NCBI RefSeq assembly: GCF_002865645.1
Contig: NW_020194691.1
Span: 1,054,001-1,118,000, forward strand
Direction of reading: 5' to 3'
Source: Hyaloscypha bicolor E
Taxonomy: Eukaryota; Ascomycota; Leotiomycetes; Helotiales; Hyaloscyphaceae
DNA: 64,000 nucleotides
The position numbers were made by a program, and so were the translations under genes. The notes below the pieces were generated by a model that made no database searches, had not been told where the DNA came from, and worked only from the letters and a program-made list of their open reading frames with translations. Positions 1 to 12,304 of this stretch are shown piece after piece; position 1 is the first letter of the stretch; each line of letters opens with the position of its first letter.

Positions 1-27
1 ATATTACAGTACTGACATGATCGTCAG

Positions 28-1192
28 GGTTCACGAGACTTTGGGTCATTCAAGAAATGGCACTTGCTGCTGAAGCTATCGTTATGACCGGCAATACAGT
101 CCTCCCCTTGCCAATTTTTCAAGCTGCTCTTTTTTGGATTCATACTATGTACCGCGCTTTCACAACCCTCCGCGAAACTCTCAATTTTGAAGCTCTCGAA
201 CAAGTTTCGGCAATGAACCAATGTAGTACTCTATCCAATCTGCCTAATGTTACCCTTCTTACGAAGAAAGCCCATTGTCTTGACCCTCGAGATAGAATAT
301 ATGCCATCTTGAGCCTTTTACCTGAGGGCGTCTCAGCTGGTATTGTTCCAAACTACTCCAAAGCGCCTGAAGAGGTATTTAAAAATACCGTTCTCCAAGA
401 AATCAATACAAATCGACGAGTGGATATTTTGACCCTCTGCAGATTCATTGACCCGGCCTCAGTTCTGCCGCTTCCTTCGTGGGTGTTCGACTTTTCCGTC
501 CCTTATCAGCTCGGAAATGCCCTCTATGCTGCTGAGGCCACTGGAAGATCAAGAGAGGAAAGTCGGTACGACCCCTCCGACAACAGCCTCACCATCCAAG
601 GACTGCAGATATGTGTGATCGACCAAGTTTTTGAAGCCATTCCCTACGACGCCAAGTCCCCAGAGATACTCACCAAATGCCAAACCTGGGAACTGGCTTG
701 CAGATATGCAACCTCACAAACTGGAGGAGTGCCCTCGATTGACGCTCTTATTGCCACGATATTCTCGGGTTCCGTCACCGCCGCTCTCTTGGCGGGCGCG
801 GTTCTGGATATACAAATACTGAGGAAAATCGCTATCAAGTGGGTGGAGAATGCTTCGTGCATGGCATGATGAACGGAGAAGCCCTCCTGGGTCCTCTTAG
901 CCCGGGGAGTCGATTTGGCTGGAGAGATGTGGCGGGAAAACTATTCCCAGTGTTTATCGACGGCAACGGCGTGCCCACACAGCTTGATCCAAGAGCGGGA
1001 CCCCTTCCGACTGGATGTAGTGTTCATTACGGGGATTTGGACGGGCCTGATATAGAGATTGAAGATGGTGAGCTCAAAACTCAGTGGTTCTATCGTTCGG
1101 AGACCAAAGAGTGGACTTGGTCTGATCCGAGACTAACTTCGGAGAACTTGAAGAAGATGGGGATTGATATCCAAGAGTTTGTTCTATTCTAA
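28..1192 (+). CDS. HET-domain (heterokaryon incompatibility) protein, 5' end outside window, internal frame change
   Basis: C-terminal part of a HET-domain protein; these proteins mediate vegetative incompatibility and cell death after fusion of unlike hyphae. Positions 1-27 look like an intron end: a CTGAC branch sequence at 12-16 followed by CAG at 25-27. From 28 the frame reads FTRLWVIQEMALA, the usual HET block, then DPRDRIYAILSLL and PNYSKAPEEVF, also typical. This frame stops at 869. The expected end of the family, GGECFVHGMMNGEALLGPL, lies in another frame that stops at 1192. The switch falls at about 795-815 and I find no good intron there, so either a 1-2 nt indel disables the gene or an unusual intron exists. 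The family is certain; intactness is not. Confidence 0.75.
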
Positions 1193-1387
1193 TTACCGAA
1201 TGCTTCCCAGCACTTGCAATTTCAAACTCTTCTCTTCGCCTACTCTTCCCTCCACCACATACTGCCATCTCCTCGTCATACTTCCCTTTGTTGTCTCTTC
1301 CAGTTTTCTCGTTTCTCTGTTGGGGTTGTATACTAGCCATGTCAAGGTGTCGGAGGAAGGAAGGGGGAGCCTGAGAACGGCGGCTAG

Positions 1388-2562
1388 CTAGAGACTTGAG
1401 CGGTCCCCGTGCATAATGGCCACCGACTTCAGGTTCTTGCACATCTTGGCGAATATTTTGAACAGAGCTGTGGAGGAAAGAGTCAGCAATTTGTTCACGG
1501 GGGCATTTCAGGGGCATTTGGGGTAATTCCAGGAAAGGAGCTATGAGAGAATGACAAATCAGGAGAGCAATTTCTCTTGCATCACGTATGAGTATTCACT
1601 TTAGACCACACATATCCATTCTCATGCATAGAGGCATCCCTTGTACCTCACGTTTTCCATACGGATGTATCTCGATATGAGTAGCATCAATTTTCGGGGG
1701 ACCTCTACAGGGCAGGAACAAGCGCTGCGAGTTAGCTTGTAATAACGCTCCCATGACCCATGATTGGTGGCAAGGATCCTCCTGATAGGTACCGTGGATC
1801 TCAAACCATCGGATAAATTCTGCATCTCCCACTCTCTGAAGATCCGGATCAGCGGACCGTGGAAAGATGAGGTCTCGTATTTGTTGGATTGGGTATAAAA
1901 TCTCTCAAGGGAGAGTATCGAGCTTTGGTTTTTGGGCGCCGTCAGAGGGGGATGGAATGTTGATGGTGACCTGGTTTGGTTTGGTGACTGAGAGCTCGGT
2001 AAGTGAGGGAATCAGCGACTTTAAAACATTCTTTGAGAATATAGTTCGTGTACGTTCTTTTTATTCAGGAGTGCAACGGCAGCTGGTGGTCTGGATGGAA
2101 TGTTTGGGATGGTCCTCATCCCAGCTTTGTCCCACAACATTCGATCCATAATTCCATGCCGTGAAGAATGTATTAGATTGATGAGTAGAAGGGGGACTGA
2201 AAGTTCAATCTTCGGAATGGTAGCCTATGAGATGCAATGTTTGAGATCATCTGCGTGATTCGGAGCAGCTCATCGAGGACGCTTGGGAAGGGAACCCTGT
2301 CGCCCGCGAGATATTCATAATTCGAGACCTCTCCAGATCACAAACCGGCATGAATTAGAACCAATTGTGCCTTGGGGAATTCTGTTTCTTCATCCAAATA
2401 TTTTTTGAGAGCAGGAGAGGGAAGCTTCGAGAGGAAGTTGACGATGGCCGAGGCTCTATCACCTGACGTCGGCCAGCCCACCCCTGCAATTTCTTGGCCA
2501 ATCATTTTGCACAGCCTCAAAACCTCCCAACGTCGACGTCCAGAATCCTTCCGGAGCATCAA
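1388..2562 (-). pseudogene. Damaged minus-strand gene of unknown family
   Basis: I do not recognise the family. Read on the minus strand, 2562-2338 gives an open stretch ending LVLIHAGL, then an in-frame TGA, then the same frame continues for about 50 codons with good coding character (SGEVSNYEYLAGDRVPFP). Further down, 1890-1596 gives another convincing stretch (GDAEFIRWFEIHGTYQEDPC). Below about 1500 there is a plausible intron end (CTGAC...CAG) and a last exon closing at 1388-1390. The TGA could be a mutated CGA (C to T). The central part, about 2160-1890, holds several stops or unresolved introns. It faces the HET gene tail to tail and the glycosyltransferase head to head. It may be a pseudogene or a live gene with introns I could not place. 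Confidence 0.4.
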
Positions 2563-2777
2563 CTTACAACAGGGAGATCATCAGCCGGGCTTCATCTCAC
2601 TCCTTTCATTACACTCATTTACCTTTCCCACCATTGCAGAGCTCGATAGCTTCAGCCTGGGACACCCAAGACGACATCACCATTCTCAGCCTCATCTCCA
2701 GCTCAGATTCAGGGGTCAGCCTCACATGACATGGCCCAACCTCTCCCCCTGACTCTCCACACTTCACCTCCACCACC

Positions 2778-4341
2778 ATGCTCAGACGGATATTCCCCCG
2801 CTCCTTCAGGCGGACCTTCCTCCGGCCCAAACCCCTCCTCATAACACTGTTCCTCATCTTCGTGATCGACACGCTCCTTATCACGCGGCCCTCCCCCCTT
2901 CCCCAGCGCACCAAAATACTCTCCCCCTCCCTCCGCAATGAAAGGATCTTCATCGCTTCTATGGCCCGAAACTCCGAATACATGCTGCGTCTCTACTGGA
3001 ACAGTGCCCTCCTGCGCCTGATAGACACCCTCGGTCCCGAAAACGTCTACGTCTCCATCTTGGAATCCGGATCGCAGGAAGACACGAAAGGCGCCTTGCG
3101 AGAACTGGAACTGAAGTTGAATACGCTTGGGGTGGAGAATAGGATTGTGTTGGGCATTGATGCGGAAGAGCATGCGGAGAGGTTGAAGAATGTCCCGGAG
3201 GAGAAGCGGGAGGGCTGGATTTTCACGGCGAGGGGCGAGAAGGGGTGGGAGTTGAGGCGGATTCCGTATTTGGCGGATCTGAGGAATAAGGTTATGGCGC
3301 CGTTGTTGGAAATTGACGAGACGAGTTATGAGCGGTTTGATCGCGTGCTTTGGATTAATGATGTTGTGTTTACGGTGAGTCACGTTCCCCTTATCACGTG
3401 ACACACATCCTCTTCTTTCATTTCTTCCTTATTTTGAGCTCGTAGCTGATGGCAAATGATAGACAGAAGATGTCTTAACTCTCCTCTCAACCCGTGACGG
3501 CGACTACGCAGCAGCCTGCGCCCTGGACTTCTCCTCCAACCCCGAAAAATAGTACGTCTCGCCTCTTTCCCCCCTCCTCCCAAAATTAAACCCCACTAAC
3601 ACCCCCAGCTACGACACCTTCGCCCTCCGTGACATAACCGGCCAGAAAACCGCCACGCTAACCTACCCCTACTTCTCGCACTCGCCCTCCATCACCCTAT
3701 TAAACCACCTATCCCCCATCCCGGTGAAATCCTGCTGGAACGGCATGATCGCCTTCTCCGCCTACCCCTTCTACCCACCACCACCCTCCTCCTTCCGAAA
3801 AGTAGAGCAAGCACACAAGAACCCCAAGCAAGACAACCAACCCCTGAAATTCCGCGGGATCCCGGATTCGCTGGCAAAGGCACATTTGGAGGGGAGCGAG
3901 TGCTGTTTGATCCATGCTGATAACCCGTTGAGCGCGGAGAAGGGCGTGTGGGTGAATCCGAGTGTGAGGGTTGCGTATAACAGTACCACGTACGCAGCTG
4001 TTAATTATGGGGCGGAGGTTAAAGCGGATGTCGGGGATCAGGTGGATGGGGTGCCGGGTGGAGATGGGAGGCCGTGGCCGGCAAAGGGGGAGAGGTGGAG
4101 AGGTGTGTGGGGAAATAGGGTTGTGAGGTGGACGGGCTGGTTGAAGGCGTATAGTGAGGGGAGGGTGGTGAAGGGGCGGGTAGATAGGTGGAAATTGGAG
4201 GGGAAGAGGAGGGCAGGGAGGGGCAAGATTGGGGTGGGGAGTTTGAAGGGGTTACAGTCTGAGGAGAGAAATGAGGATGGGATCGAGTGTTTGGTTAATG
4301 AGATGCAGGTTATGTTTGATAATGGGTGGCAGCATGTGTAA
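2778..4341 (+). CDS. CAP59/CMT1-type mannosyltransferase, type II membrane protein
   Basis: Three exons: 2778-3374, 3463-3551, 3609-4341 (472 aa); introns of 88 nt (GTGAGT...TAG) and 57 nt (GTACGT...CAG) keep the frame. The protein starts with a basic tail and one membrane anchor (about residues 18-37, PKPLLITLFLIFVIDTLLI), as expected for a Golgi type II glycosyltransferase. Family signatures follow in order: RIFIASMARNSEYMLRLYW, the acidic pocket VLWINDVVF, LLSTRDGDYAACALDFS, YDTFALRD, VKSCWNGM, and FRGIPDSLA with GSECCLIHADN. These match the cryptococcal CAP59/CMT1 alpha-1,3-mannosyltransferase family (PF11735), which acts in capsule or cell-wall mannan synthesis. Length is normal and no damage is visible. 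The acceptor sugar cannot be told from sequence. Confidence 0.9.
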
Positions 4342-7300
4342 AGTTGGAAGATGTGGGGTGGAAGAAGTTTACAAAGAGCTGGAATCAGGGGCTGGGCTTT
4401 GTCTAGAAAGGCGGACTCGAGAGCTTGCAGATATTGAACAGAAATCATACAGTACATAAACGGGAAGGTAGATGCAAAGCTGCCCGAAGGGATTCTCATC
4501 TGAGCCCATTTTGCGAATTTGTAGGAGTGACACCCTTCCCAAGAAGCACAGCATATCTAACAGTTTCGGCATCCCCGGTTGGTCTGTAGAAACAGATCTT
4601 CGGAGGCCAAAAAGCTGAAGAAGTAAAGACAACTCGAGGTGGAGGAGCTTTTAGGCAGGCGGCAGAAGCGGCAAAGGCCAAAACCCATAGTGACGAACAC
4701 ACAGACCTATCTTCTACCCAGACACGATGAAAGCACGCCAACAACCCGCAAAATACGACCTGCGACTCATGAAAGGGGGAAGTGACTCTCAGAACAACGA
4801 AGAGCCTGCAACAAAAAAGGAAGCCCACTGAGCAGCATCACTAGGCCCCTCGTTCAAATCCCCACACCAACTACGTTAACACAGAACTAATACCTGCAAG
4901 GACCTACCTTTCTCTCCCACAACCACTAGAACTCGAGACTCGACCCAGATTAAACCAACTAGCACCCGACTCCCCACACCAGAGCCACACAATCCCCAAA
5001 CCCACCGCGCAAAAAAAGAAAACCCGCTCAGCTCAGCTCAGCAATCCAAACGCTCAAGCAACAGCGAAAAAAGGAACCCGCTCACCTCTCCCAAACCACG
5101 AGTCCCGGGACCGCAGTGCACGAAGCAAGGGGCCAGCTAAACACGAAGCAGCGAACCAGCATCCCACGATCTCAAACCCCAAATCCCCACGATCCAGATA
5201 CCCATGTGCTAACCCACAGCATCTGACGCCCATTTGCCCTCCACCCGCACGAGAGGCTATCCAATCCCCAACCGCAGCTCCCGATTCCCGAGTCCCGGGG
5301 AGCTGGTAGCCAGTCGATGAGGATTTTACTCGCCCTGGCTCTTTGGCTTGCAGCTGTGGCGGGGCGGGAGGAGGAGGCAGGAAAAATGTTTGTCGGGAGT
5401 GGAAGATGTTTAGCAGGCGGAAAAGGAAGGTGGAGGATGCCCGCGCGATCTGAACGTGAAGTGAAAACAGGGTTACGAACTCGCGATTTGCCATGCGGGT
5501 ATCCGTCGCCCTTCCCCGTGTATGTTCCCCAGACTGACGCAGACCCAGTAGATCGAGACGGGTGCCGGGTTGTGAAGAAAAAGAAGCCCAGCCACAGAAA
5601 CAGCCGGAAGCTGTTCCGGGTGCTGGTGGACTTGGTTCAGGTACGGATGCGTGGGAGGGGGATGGTTGGATGTGGAGAGTTGGGAGAGCGGTTGAGGGAG
5701 TCGGGTGGGAGGGAGAGGCGGACGATCTAGGAACCGGCGAAGGTGGATGTAGATCGAGGTGTTTCAGCCACAGGATCTTAGTCTTAGACAACGTGAAAAG
5801 GAGTCTAGAGGCACGTTAATGTCCTTGTTCGAGTTCCTGGGTGATAGCCAGCTCTCACACTCTTGAGTTGTGGTTGGGGAGAAAGCCGTTGAAAACGATC
5901 TGATCATTAGCACATGGACTGTACCAAGATAAGATCTCCAGGCACCATTACCCCAAGTGAAAGGTGGCTCGAGACGCAATGGGAGAAACGTTACCAGCAC
6001 AACAGACGCGCATCATCTCAGATCCTGCACTCTTCCCCTTCCTAGAGGCACTAAGATCCTTCTACGCAGCTACCCGGCCCATTCCAAATTTCCATTTCTC
6101 CACCGTTCATCTGAGGACGGAGGGTTGTCTCCCTCGAATTTGAGTTACGAGATACAGTACCTGAAGGGAAGATGCGGGATCTCGGGAGTGGTGGAAGGTG
6201 GGACGGAAGTGTGGTGTTAGAGAAGATGAGATGAGATGAGATGGGGAGCCGGGTACAATGCCGGTATGTTGTGTGCCTGTGTTTGTGTTATGGAAGGCTT
6301 TTGTTCCGCCCCTGCGAACCTGCTGTATCCTGTGGGACTTGCATGGCCTGAAACTTGTATGTGGGATGAAGCTGAAGCTTGATTTTGTGGTGGCGTCTAG
6401 TCAACACACCCTCTTGTCCAGCTTCACGGAAGCGGGGTTAGGTGTCGTAATCTAGACCTTCTCTCTTCCCCCCAACTTTCGGAGAGTTTCACGCCCGATG
6501 AGGGCCAGGTGTTTGTATCCAGTACTTTTCTGTGAGAAAGGCTGGTGCCTTTCTTCAAAGCCATTGGCTGCCTATGCCTTCTGCCGAAAAAGAAATATAC
6601 TTGGCCTGGGTGAAGTTTCGCTCGGGCTGTATTCAGCTCTCGGCTTCGGGATCCGTAAGTTTTGGGGAGTCGGGGAGCCAGAATAGAAAATCCCCTCGAG
6701 CCGAGAACATCCTTGAAAGCCCTCCCCCAATATAAACTTACCTTACGCGTGAGGGTTTTGGGTCGATGTTAACCTGATACAGCCGAATAGATGAAAAACG
6801 CGAGAGGGAGGAGCTCGCCCCGAACTTCTCACGAAAGGACGCATGTATAGACGAGCTTAATAGAGCTTAATTATTGGCATCCGGTCCCTGCATGCGTGTC
6901 TGTTGTGCCTCCGCCTGAAGTGTAGTATCTGGGGACGTTGATGCGTTGTAACACGCACCAGAAGGAAGTGGTAAGAAACATGTTTGTGCTATAGAAGTGT
7001 TCGAGAATGCAGGATGAAAGCGTCCGGCATCGGCGGAGAAAGGGAAACCAAACAGATTCAAGATGAGGCAGCAATCGGACCGCTACTTAACGCATATTCA
7101 TGCTCTAGTAATTTGCAAGTACGCACTGTATAAACCACAAGACGGAAACTATTTGGGTGATGTAGTTTGTACGATGTCCGTTGGGGTGTAGCCAATTGTT
7201 TGAGAGAAGGCTGGTGACTCGTGGCGGCGCCCACTCGGAATGAGACAGAGGTTGTGATACACGAGGCAGATGAATGCCCATCAATTACAGGACGGACCGA

Positions 7301-10082
7301 TTCCTCGGATCGATTTGATGGGGTCAAGTGAGTCTGTGGTGTTTTAGACTTTCAACGCTCAATGTTGTGCGACGACTGAATCATGTATTCAGCCTTCATG
7401 TTGAAGTGTGAAGCGAGTACCGATGTCGCATATGTTCGCCTCGTACAACCACACTACCTTGAGGGTAGGGAGACTGAAGCAGCAATTGTCCGGTGACGGC
7501 AACGACGATATATCTCGACACCGTAAAATGTGTTTGCTAGAATACTATTACCGGATCTGCGGTTGAGGCTCAATGGGTCCGATACTTTGCCATGGCAAAT
7601 TCGATAGGGAATACTGATCCAAGGTCGCCGAGTCGTTGTGTGCACATGGCCCATCTTTCTTTTCAGATGTCAAGAGGCTCGGAACACGAGAATCCCGTTG
7701 GCCAAAGACACCTTGTCTCGCACAACGAAGAAGCAAAGGCAGCACAAAAGGAAAAGGGGATGTGAGCTCGCACGTCGAGTCGTCGTTTTGAAGTTTAGCG
7801 CACCGATCGATCTGCGACCAAAGCTGCCAAGATTAGCGTTGGCCCCGCAGCGGGAGAGGTTCAGATCGCAGCAGGCCAATAGATGCTCAGCTGGGCGCTG
7901 TCGCGCTGCCGTCTTACGGCCGCCACAAGTTCACAACCTTCCACACAGGGGGAAGCCATGCCGAAGAACAGGCGGGCAGCAAATCTAACTCGTCATTGCC
8001 TCTCTGCTGCTGCGGAACGTGGGCAGTGAGCGGGCGAGAGGAGGGCAAGACAAGAATAGGCTTTGTCTGAGGTATTTTGGGATTGCAAGCTCTGTCCTCA
8101 AGCCTGTACCGGCCCGGACCTCGCTGGCGAGAACCTTCCCAATGAGCAAACTCTAACTGCAGCAGATTCAAGGATATTGAGACTTGGCCTTGACGTATCT
8201 CGACCTTCCGTACCGTTCGAGCCAGTCTGCCTCGAGGTCTGCATGGTACATTGTTGGAAGTGCAGAACCCTTTACTGCCTGCACACGAGGATTTTACCCA
8301 TCCACTCACGTTACGGCGGTAGAAGCCTCGCTTGGGGCATGATCAAGGAGTGCTTGATGGGCCCAGCTATTCGGTACCCAACGGGGAGAGGGCATTCTGC
8401 AGATCTCAACTGTCCCACGAGACTATTTGCCGACTCATCTGCGTTCACCTTCAAGGGGAGGAACTTAAGAAGTAATACCTCTCGGGTATTCGCCAATGCC
8501 AGCCAGGATCCTGGCATTGGGTGGTGCTTTGTTCGTGAATGAGATTCATGCCAGGACGCCATGTGGTACGGATGCGGACGGATGCCGTAACTGCATCTGC
8601 AGGCTTGATGTTCCGATTCAAGGCCTGAGGCCACCGATACATTGCAAGAAGGTACAGCAGAAATGGGCCTTCTGGAATGGGAGCATCGGGGCCCGTGCGA
8701 GCCATGTGCTGGTGCTCGCCGAGGAGTGCTGTGTAACGAGGGACTGAAGCCCGTGATGATTGATCGACATGGACACTTCCCATCCAGGATGGCCTCGGAA
8801 GTGCTGTCACATTGGAGGCGGAATAACGCCAGGGTGCTCGCCCGTTTGGAGAAGCAAAGCCTGGAGAAGATGCTCGCTCATCCTGACCCGCGCACGTTGT
8901 TGGCAGTAATATGGATCGTGGATCGTCGAGATTTACCACGTTCTTGGCCCGTGGAGCCGTCGTAGTTTCCAGTAGTTAGCAGTTCGTCGCGTAAATTGTA
9001 GAATATCAGGAGCGAGTATGAATGGTGGCGGCTGCGGCCCTGCCCCTCGTCGTCAGTCCAGAAGTGGTGAGATTGTTCTTCAACGAGGAGACCGTTCTCG
9101 ATAGATAGGCATCCCCTTACAGATCCATGCCTGCACGCTGCTGATGCCAGCGATCGCTCGGGCATTTTGGACCTCGAGATGAGTGGCTCTCGCTGGCTCC
9201 AGACTCCCAGCATCTCGCAATGGGGCAAGTTCCGAGCGGACAGTTGCGCCTACAGTACACTGCTGGTTGAACGTGGATCAAGCGCCAGCCATTGCATTCA
9301 TCGGCGGCAGCGCTGCACGTCGGCTCGAGATCTCGGTGATTTGCAGCAGGAAATACCACCGATGGAAAGATTGAGCCTGAATACCAAAAAAAAAACCCTG
9401 CCAGAGGAGTGAACAGACAATTGACTCCATTCGGGGGGCCCAAGATTGCTGTCTTGGCAGGCCAGGTTATCGTACGCGGATGCGGTGAAGCTGTAGGGAG
9501 ACTTTCTGGCTTCCAGATGGGGGAGTTCGTTGCGAATCTGGCGATGTTCCCGGGCGAAGGTGTTGTCCGATTGAAGATTATTGTAATTTACTGTAGATGC
9601 GGCCCCCAACCAAGTCCAGCCTGCCACGCGGAAGATGCGCAAGCAAGCAAGCACGCCTGTGCCGGGCAACCAGGGTGGGCGTCGACCACTGGGGGCAGTC
9701 GTCCAGGTAAGCTTAACAATGTCACGATGCAGAGCGGCGGATTCATCATCTGAAACAGTGCAGACGCCCAAACCAGTGAGAGGGAACAGGGAAGAGACCA
9801 AGGGGTGCCTTTTGGCTGATGTTTTTGATGAGGATGATAATGGTAATGATCATGATAATGAACACGATGAGGGTGACAATGATGATTGATGGTCCACAGA
9901 GGCATTTGCAGGCTGGATACAGAATGAAGATAACAAACACGGATTGGCTGGCCCAGGCCTTGTGCAGCTGTGCTCCTTACTCTGGAGGCCGCATCGGGCA
10001 TGGCGCGACGGCCGGGTGGTGGTGGAGCATCTGTCAGGTACGACTCGAGGGAAAGCTGGCTGCCATATGGGCATTGGGAACC

Positions 10083-10155
10083 CTTCAAGGCTTCAAGGCT
10101 TCAAGGCTTCAACCCTTCCCTTCAACCCTTCAACCCGTTCAGCCCGTTCAACCCA
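10083..10155. repeat. Minisatellite of 8-9 bp CTTCAAGG / CTTCAACC units
   Basis: Runs as CTTCAAGG copies that change into CTTCAACC and then GTTCAACC copies, about eight units, with drift between neighbours. Confidence 0.85.
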
Positions 10156-10176
10156 GCCTTGGCTTTGCACCTGCAT

Positions 10177-10203
10177 GTACAGTACAGTACAGTACAGTAC
10201 AGT
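10177..10203. repeat. Pentanucleotide microsatellite (GTACA)n
   Basis: About five perfect GTACA units, 20-odd bases after the preceding minisatellite. Confidence 0.9.
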
Positions 10204-11541
10204 CTCTCAGCCGCCAAACGGTGGCTGGTTGGAGCCGTTGTTTAACTCCTCACCTTGATTGAGGTTTCTTTTATTTTCCGGGCTGTTCACCTTAACTTTG
10301 GGGATAAGCTTAACTTAACTCGCAAGCCACGTCTCACACTTCACCGGCATCGACACAGCCATTGCGGGAAACTGGACATAACGATACTGTTCAGTACAGC
10401 ATCAACGAACCAGAGCTCTGCTGTGCCACGATGTCATAATCAGATTGATTGCCAGGTGGGATCCCTCATCCCTCATCCCTGGGCTTCGCCCTTATCACTT
10501 GCTATCAGCGGCCCCTTGCCGTGCGTGCTCTACACCTTATTCCCTGCCCGGCCCATTGATCCGCCAAACACCTTGTCGGGCGGAGTTTCTCTGTTTATTA
10601 GAACTTGAGATTGAGGTCTGACTGTATCCCCAAGGCTGCACGCTGAGATCAACAACGGTTTGGGACGAAAGCATGCCATCAATGCTCATCGCTCAGAGCC
10701 ACACAGTCTTACACTTCAGCCTGCATGAAGCGGTTCCTGTGGGTTCGCGAGACCTGCATGCGCCGGGGAGCGACTCGACGAGCAAACAGCCAGCTAACAC
10801 CGGATGCACAATTAGGACAATGAGGAGAATGAACCCTGCGCAGTGTATTTGAGACGGGTACTCGAGTCAAGTACGGTAGTTGCACACAACGACTCAAGTA
10901 GGACCAAAATCCAGTGATATGCAGAGGGCAGTTCAGAGGCAGAGGCAGATGGGGGAACGGGAAAAGTGCAGGATCGGATGCCGCTCTAATAGCTTCCGAA
11001 CTGCACCAGGCCATGTGGAAGAGGAAGTGGAAGAAGGGGTGTGTCGCAACAGGAAAGACGAGATCGATTGATTACCTGCTGCTCGTGGCGCCTGCATATG
11101 CGCGCAGAGGCACCGGCAGCAGGAGCAGCAGCAGCAGCACTGGCGCAAGACCTCGAAGCCGGCTCACTTTTTTGACGAGTTGAGTTTCCAGGCCCGGCTT
11201 ACAGACAGCCCACCGGCCCAAAGAGGGACAGGACAACTCCACGCATGGACTCTCCTGCATGAAAGAAGTGCAACAACACAAAGCCTGTCAAGACTCAAGC
11301 CCCAGGGGTTCTCTCTCTCAGATATCGCGGGGGCAGGGCACCTTTCTGATCGCAGGCTCGCAGCGGCCCCGAGTTCCCACCAAGTTTTATGTGGTTAGAG
11401 TGTTCCGGACTGCACCCACCAGTGACACCACAGCCACGCACAAGAGCACAGGCTCGACAAGGAGCCAGGCCGGCGTCCACCCATCTGCCCATCTGCCACC
11501 AGTTACTAGTAGTCTAGTAGTTCCCTGAAGCCCTTGGCTTT

Positions 11542-11560
11542 CCCCCCCCCCCCCCCCCCC
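11542..11560. repeat. Poly-C run of 19
   Basis: Nineteen consecutive C before ACCCATGG. The length of such a run is prone to sequencing error. Confidence 0.9.
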
Positions 11561-12304
11561 ACCCATGGCTTCTTCCCAGCCTTCTCCCGTTACCACGCAC
11601 ATTCCAGTATTCTACGGTATCCTTGTGCCACGGATCGCGCCCCTGTCGAACTGCACTGTGATCATGAACCCGGTCCTGGTCTCCACCGTGCCTCCACCGT
11701 CCCCGTCCGCTGCTTCCACACTGCTGCAGGCATTCGACAGGCCCCAGGGTCTTTGGACCGATGTGCTTGGCTACCCGCGGAGCCCAGTAACGAGAACTAG
11801 ACTGCTTTTATACCTCCCGTCCTTCGAGGGACGGACCAGTCCTCATACATAACTCGCCCTTCTCCTCTTCGGGGTCTACGCTTCACGTCTGGATATCTTC
11901 ACGACGCCGGGCCACACTTCACTGTGCAAAGTCCGCAAACACTTCGAAGCTTCACAGCCTTCACGCTCGCTTTTACTTCGAGGACGACGACTGGTTCGGG
12001 GTACGCTATTGGCTGGTCTGCAGAGCAAAGTTTGACGCCCTGGTCAATTTAGTCTGCACATCCTCAACGTCTGCCAGGAGAGAAAATCGAATTTCACTTC
12101 TCCACAGACCTTCCCCTCCACAGCCCGAACACCACATTTGGAGGCGCGCCTTGCTACCTTCTCTCGCTCCGAAAGCGTGCTTCCAATTGCTCCTTACTCT
12201 TCTAACTCAATTGCATTGCTCTCACACCTCCCCTCCCGTTCTCCGTCAAGCTTTGCGCAGCGCACTTGCTTATCGCGACTTCAATCCGATTACAACCTCC
12301 AACA

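Larger units (their letters stand above)
4342..12304. other. Long stretch without a convincing gene
   Basis: About 8 kb between the glycosyltransferase and the bHLH gene. Open frames here reach 245 codons, but they are of odd composition, overlap on both strands, lack family motifs and show no consistent intron structure. GC content is ordinary, so this is not a RIP block. Part of the right end is probably the promoter and a long 5' leader of the bHLH gene, since CT-rich sequence runs from about 11.8 to 12.3 kb. Simple repeats are listed separately. I see no RNA gene here. Confidence 0.5.

Noticed and set aside
4845..4880. GTTCAAATCC resembling a tRNA B-box
   Set aside because: No A-box at the right distance and no pairing T or acceptor stem.
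5054..5791. 245-codon minus-strand frame, and an overlapping plus-strand frame at 5317 with a signal-like start
   Set aside because: Low-complexity Pro/Ser/Arg composition, heavy overlap on opposite strands and no family motif; most likely chance frames in GC-normal sequence.
8063..8965. Overlapping frames of 107-162 codons on both strands
   Set aside because: No motifs, no consistent codon character, and neither strand dominates.
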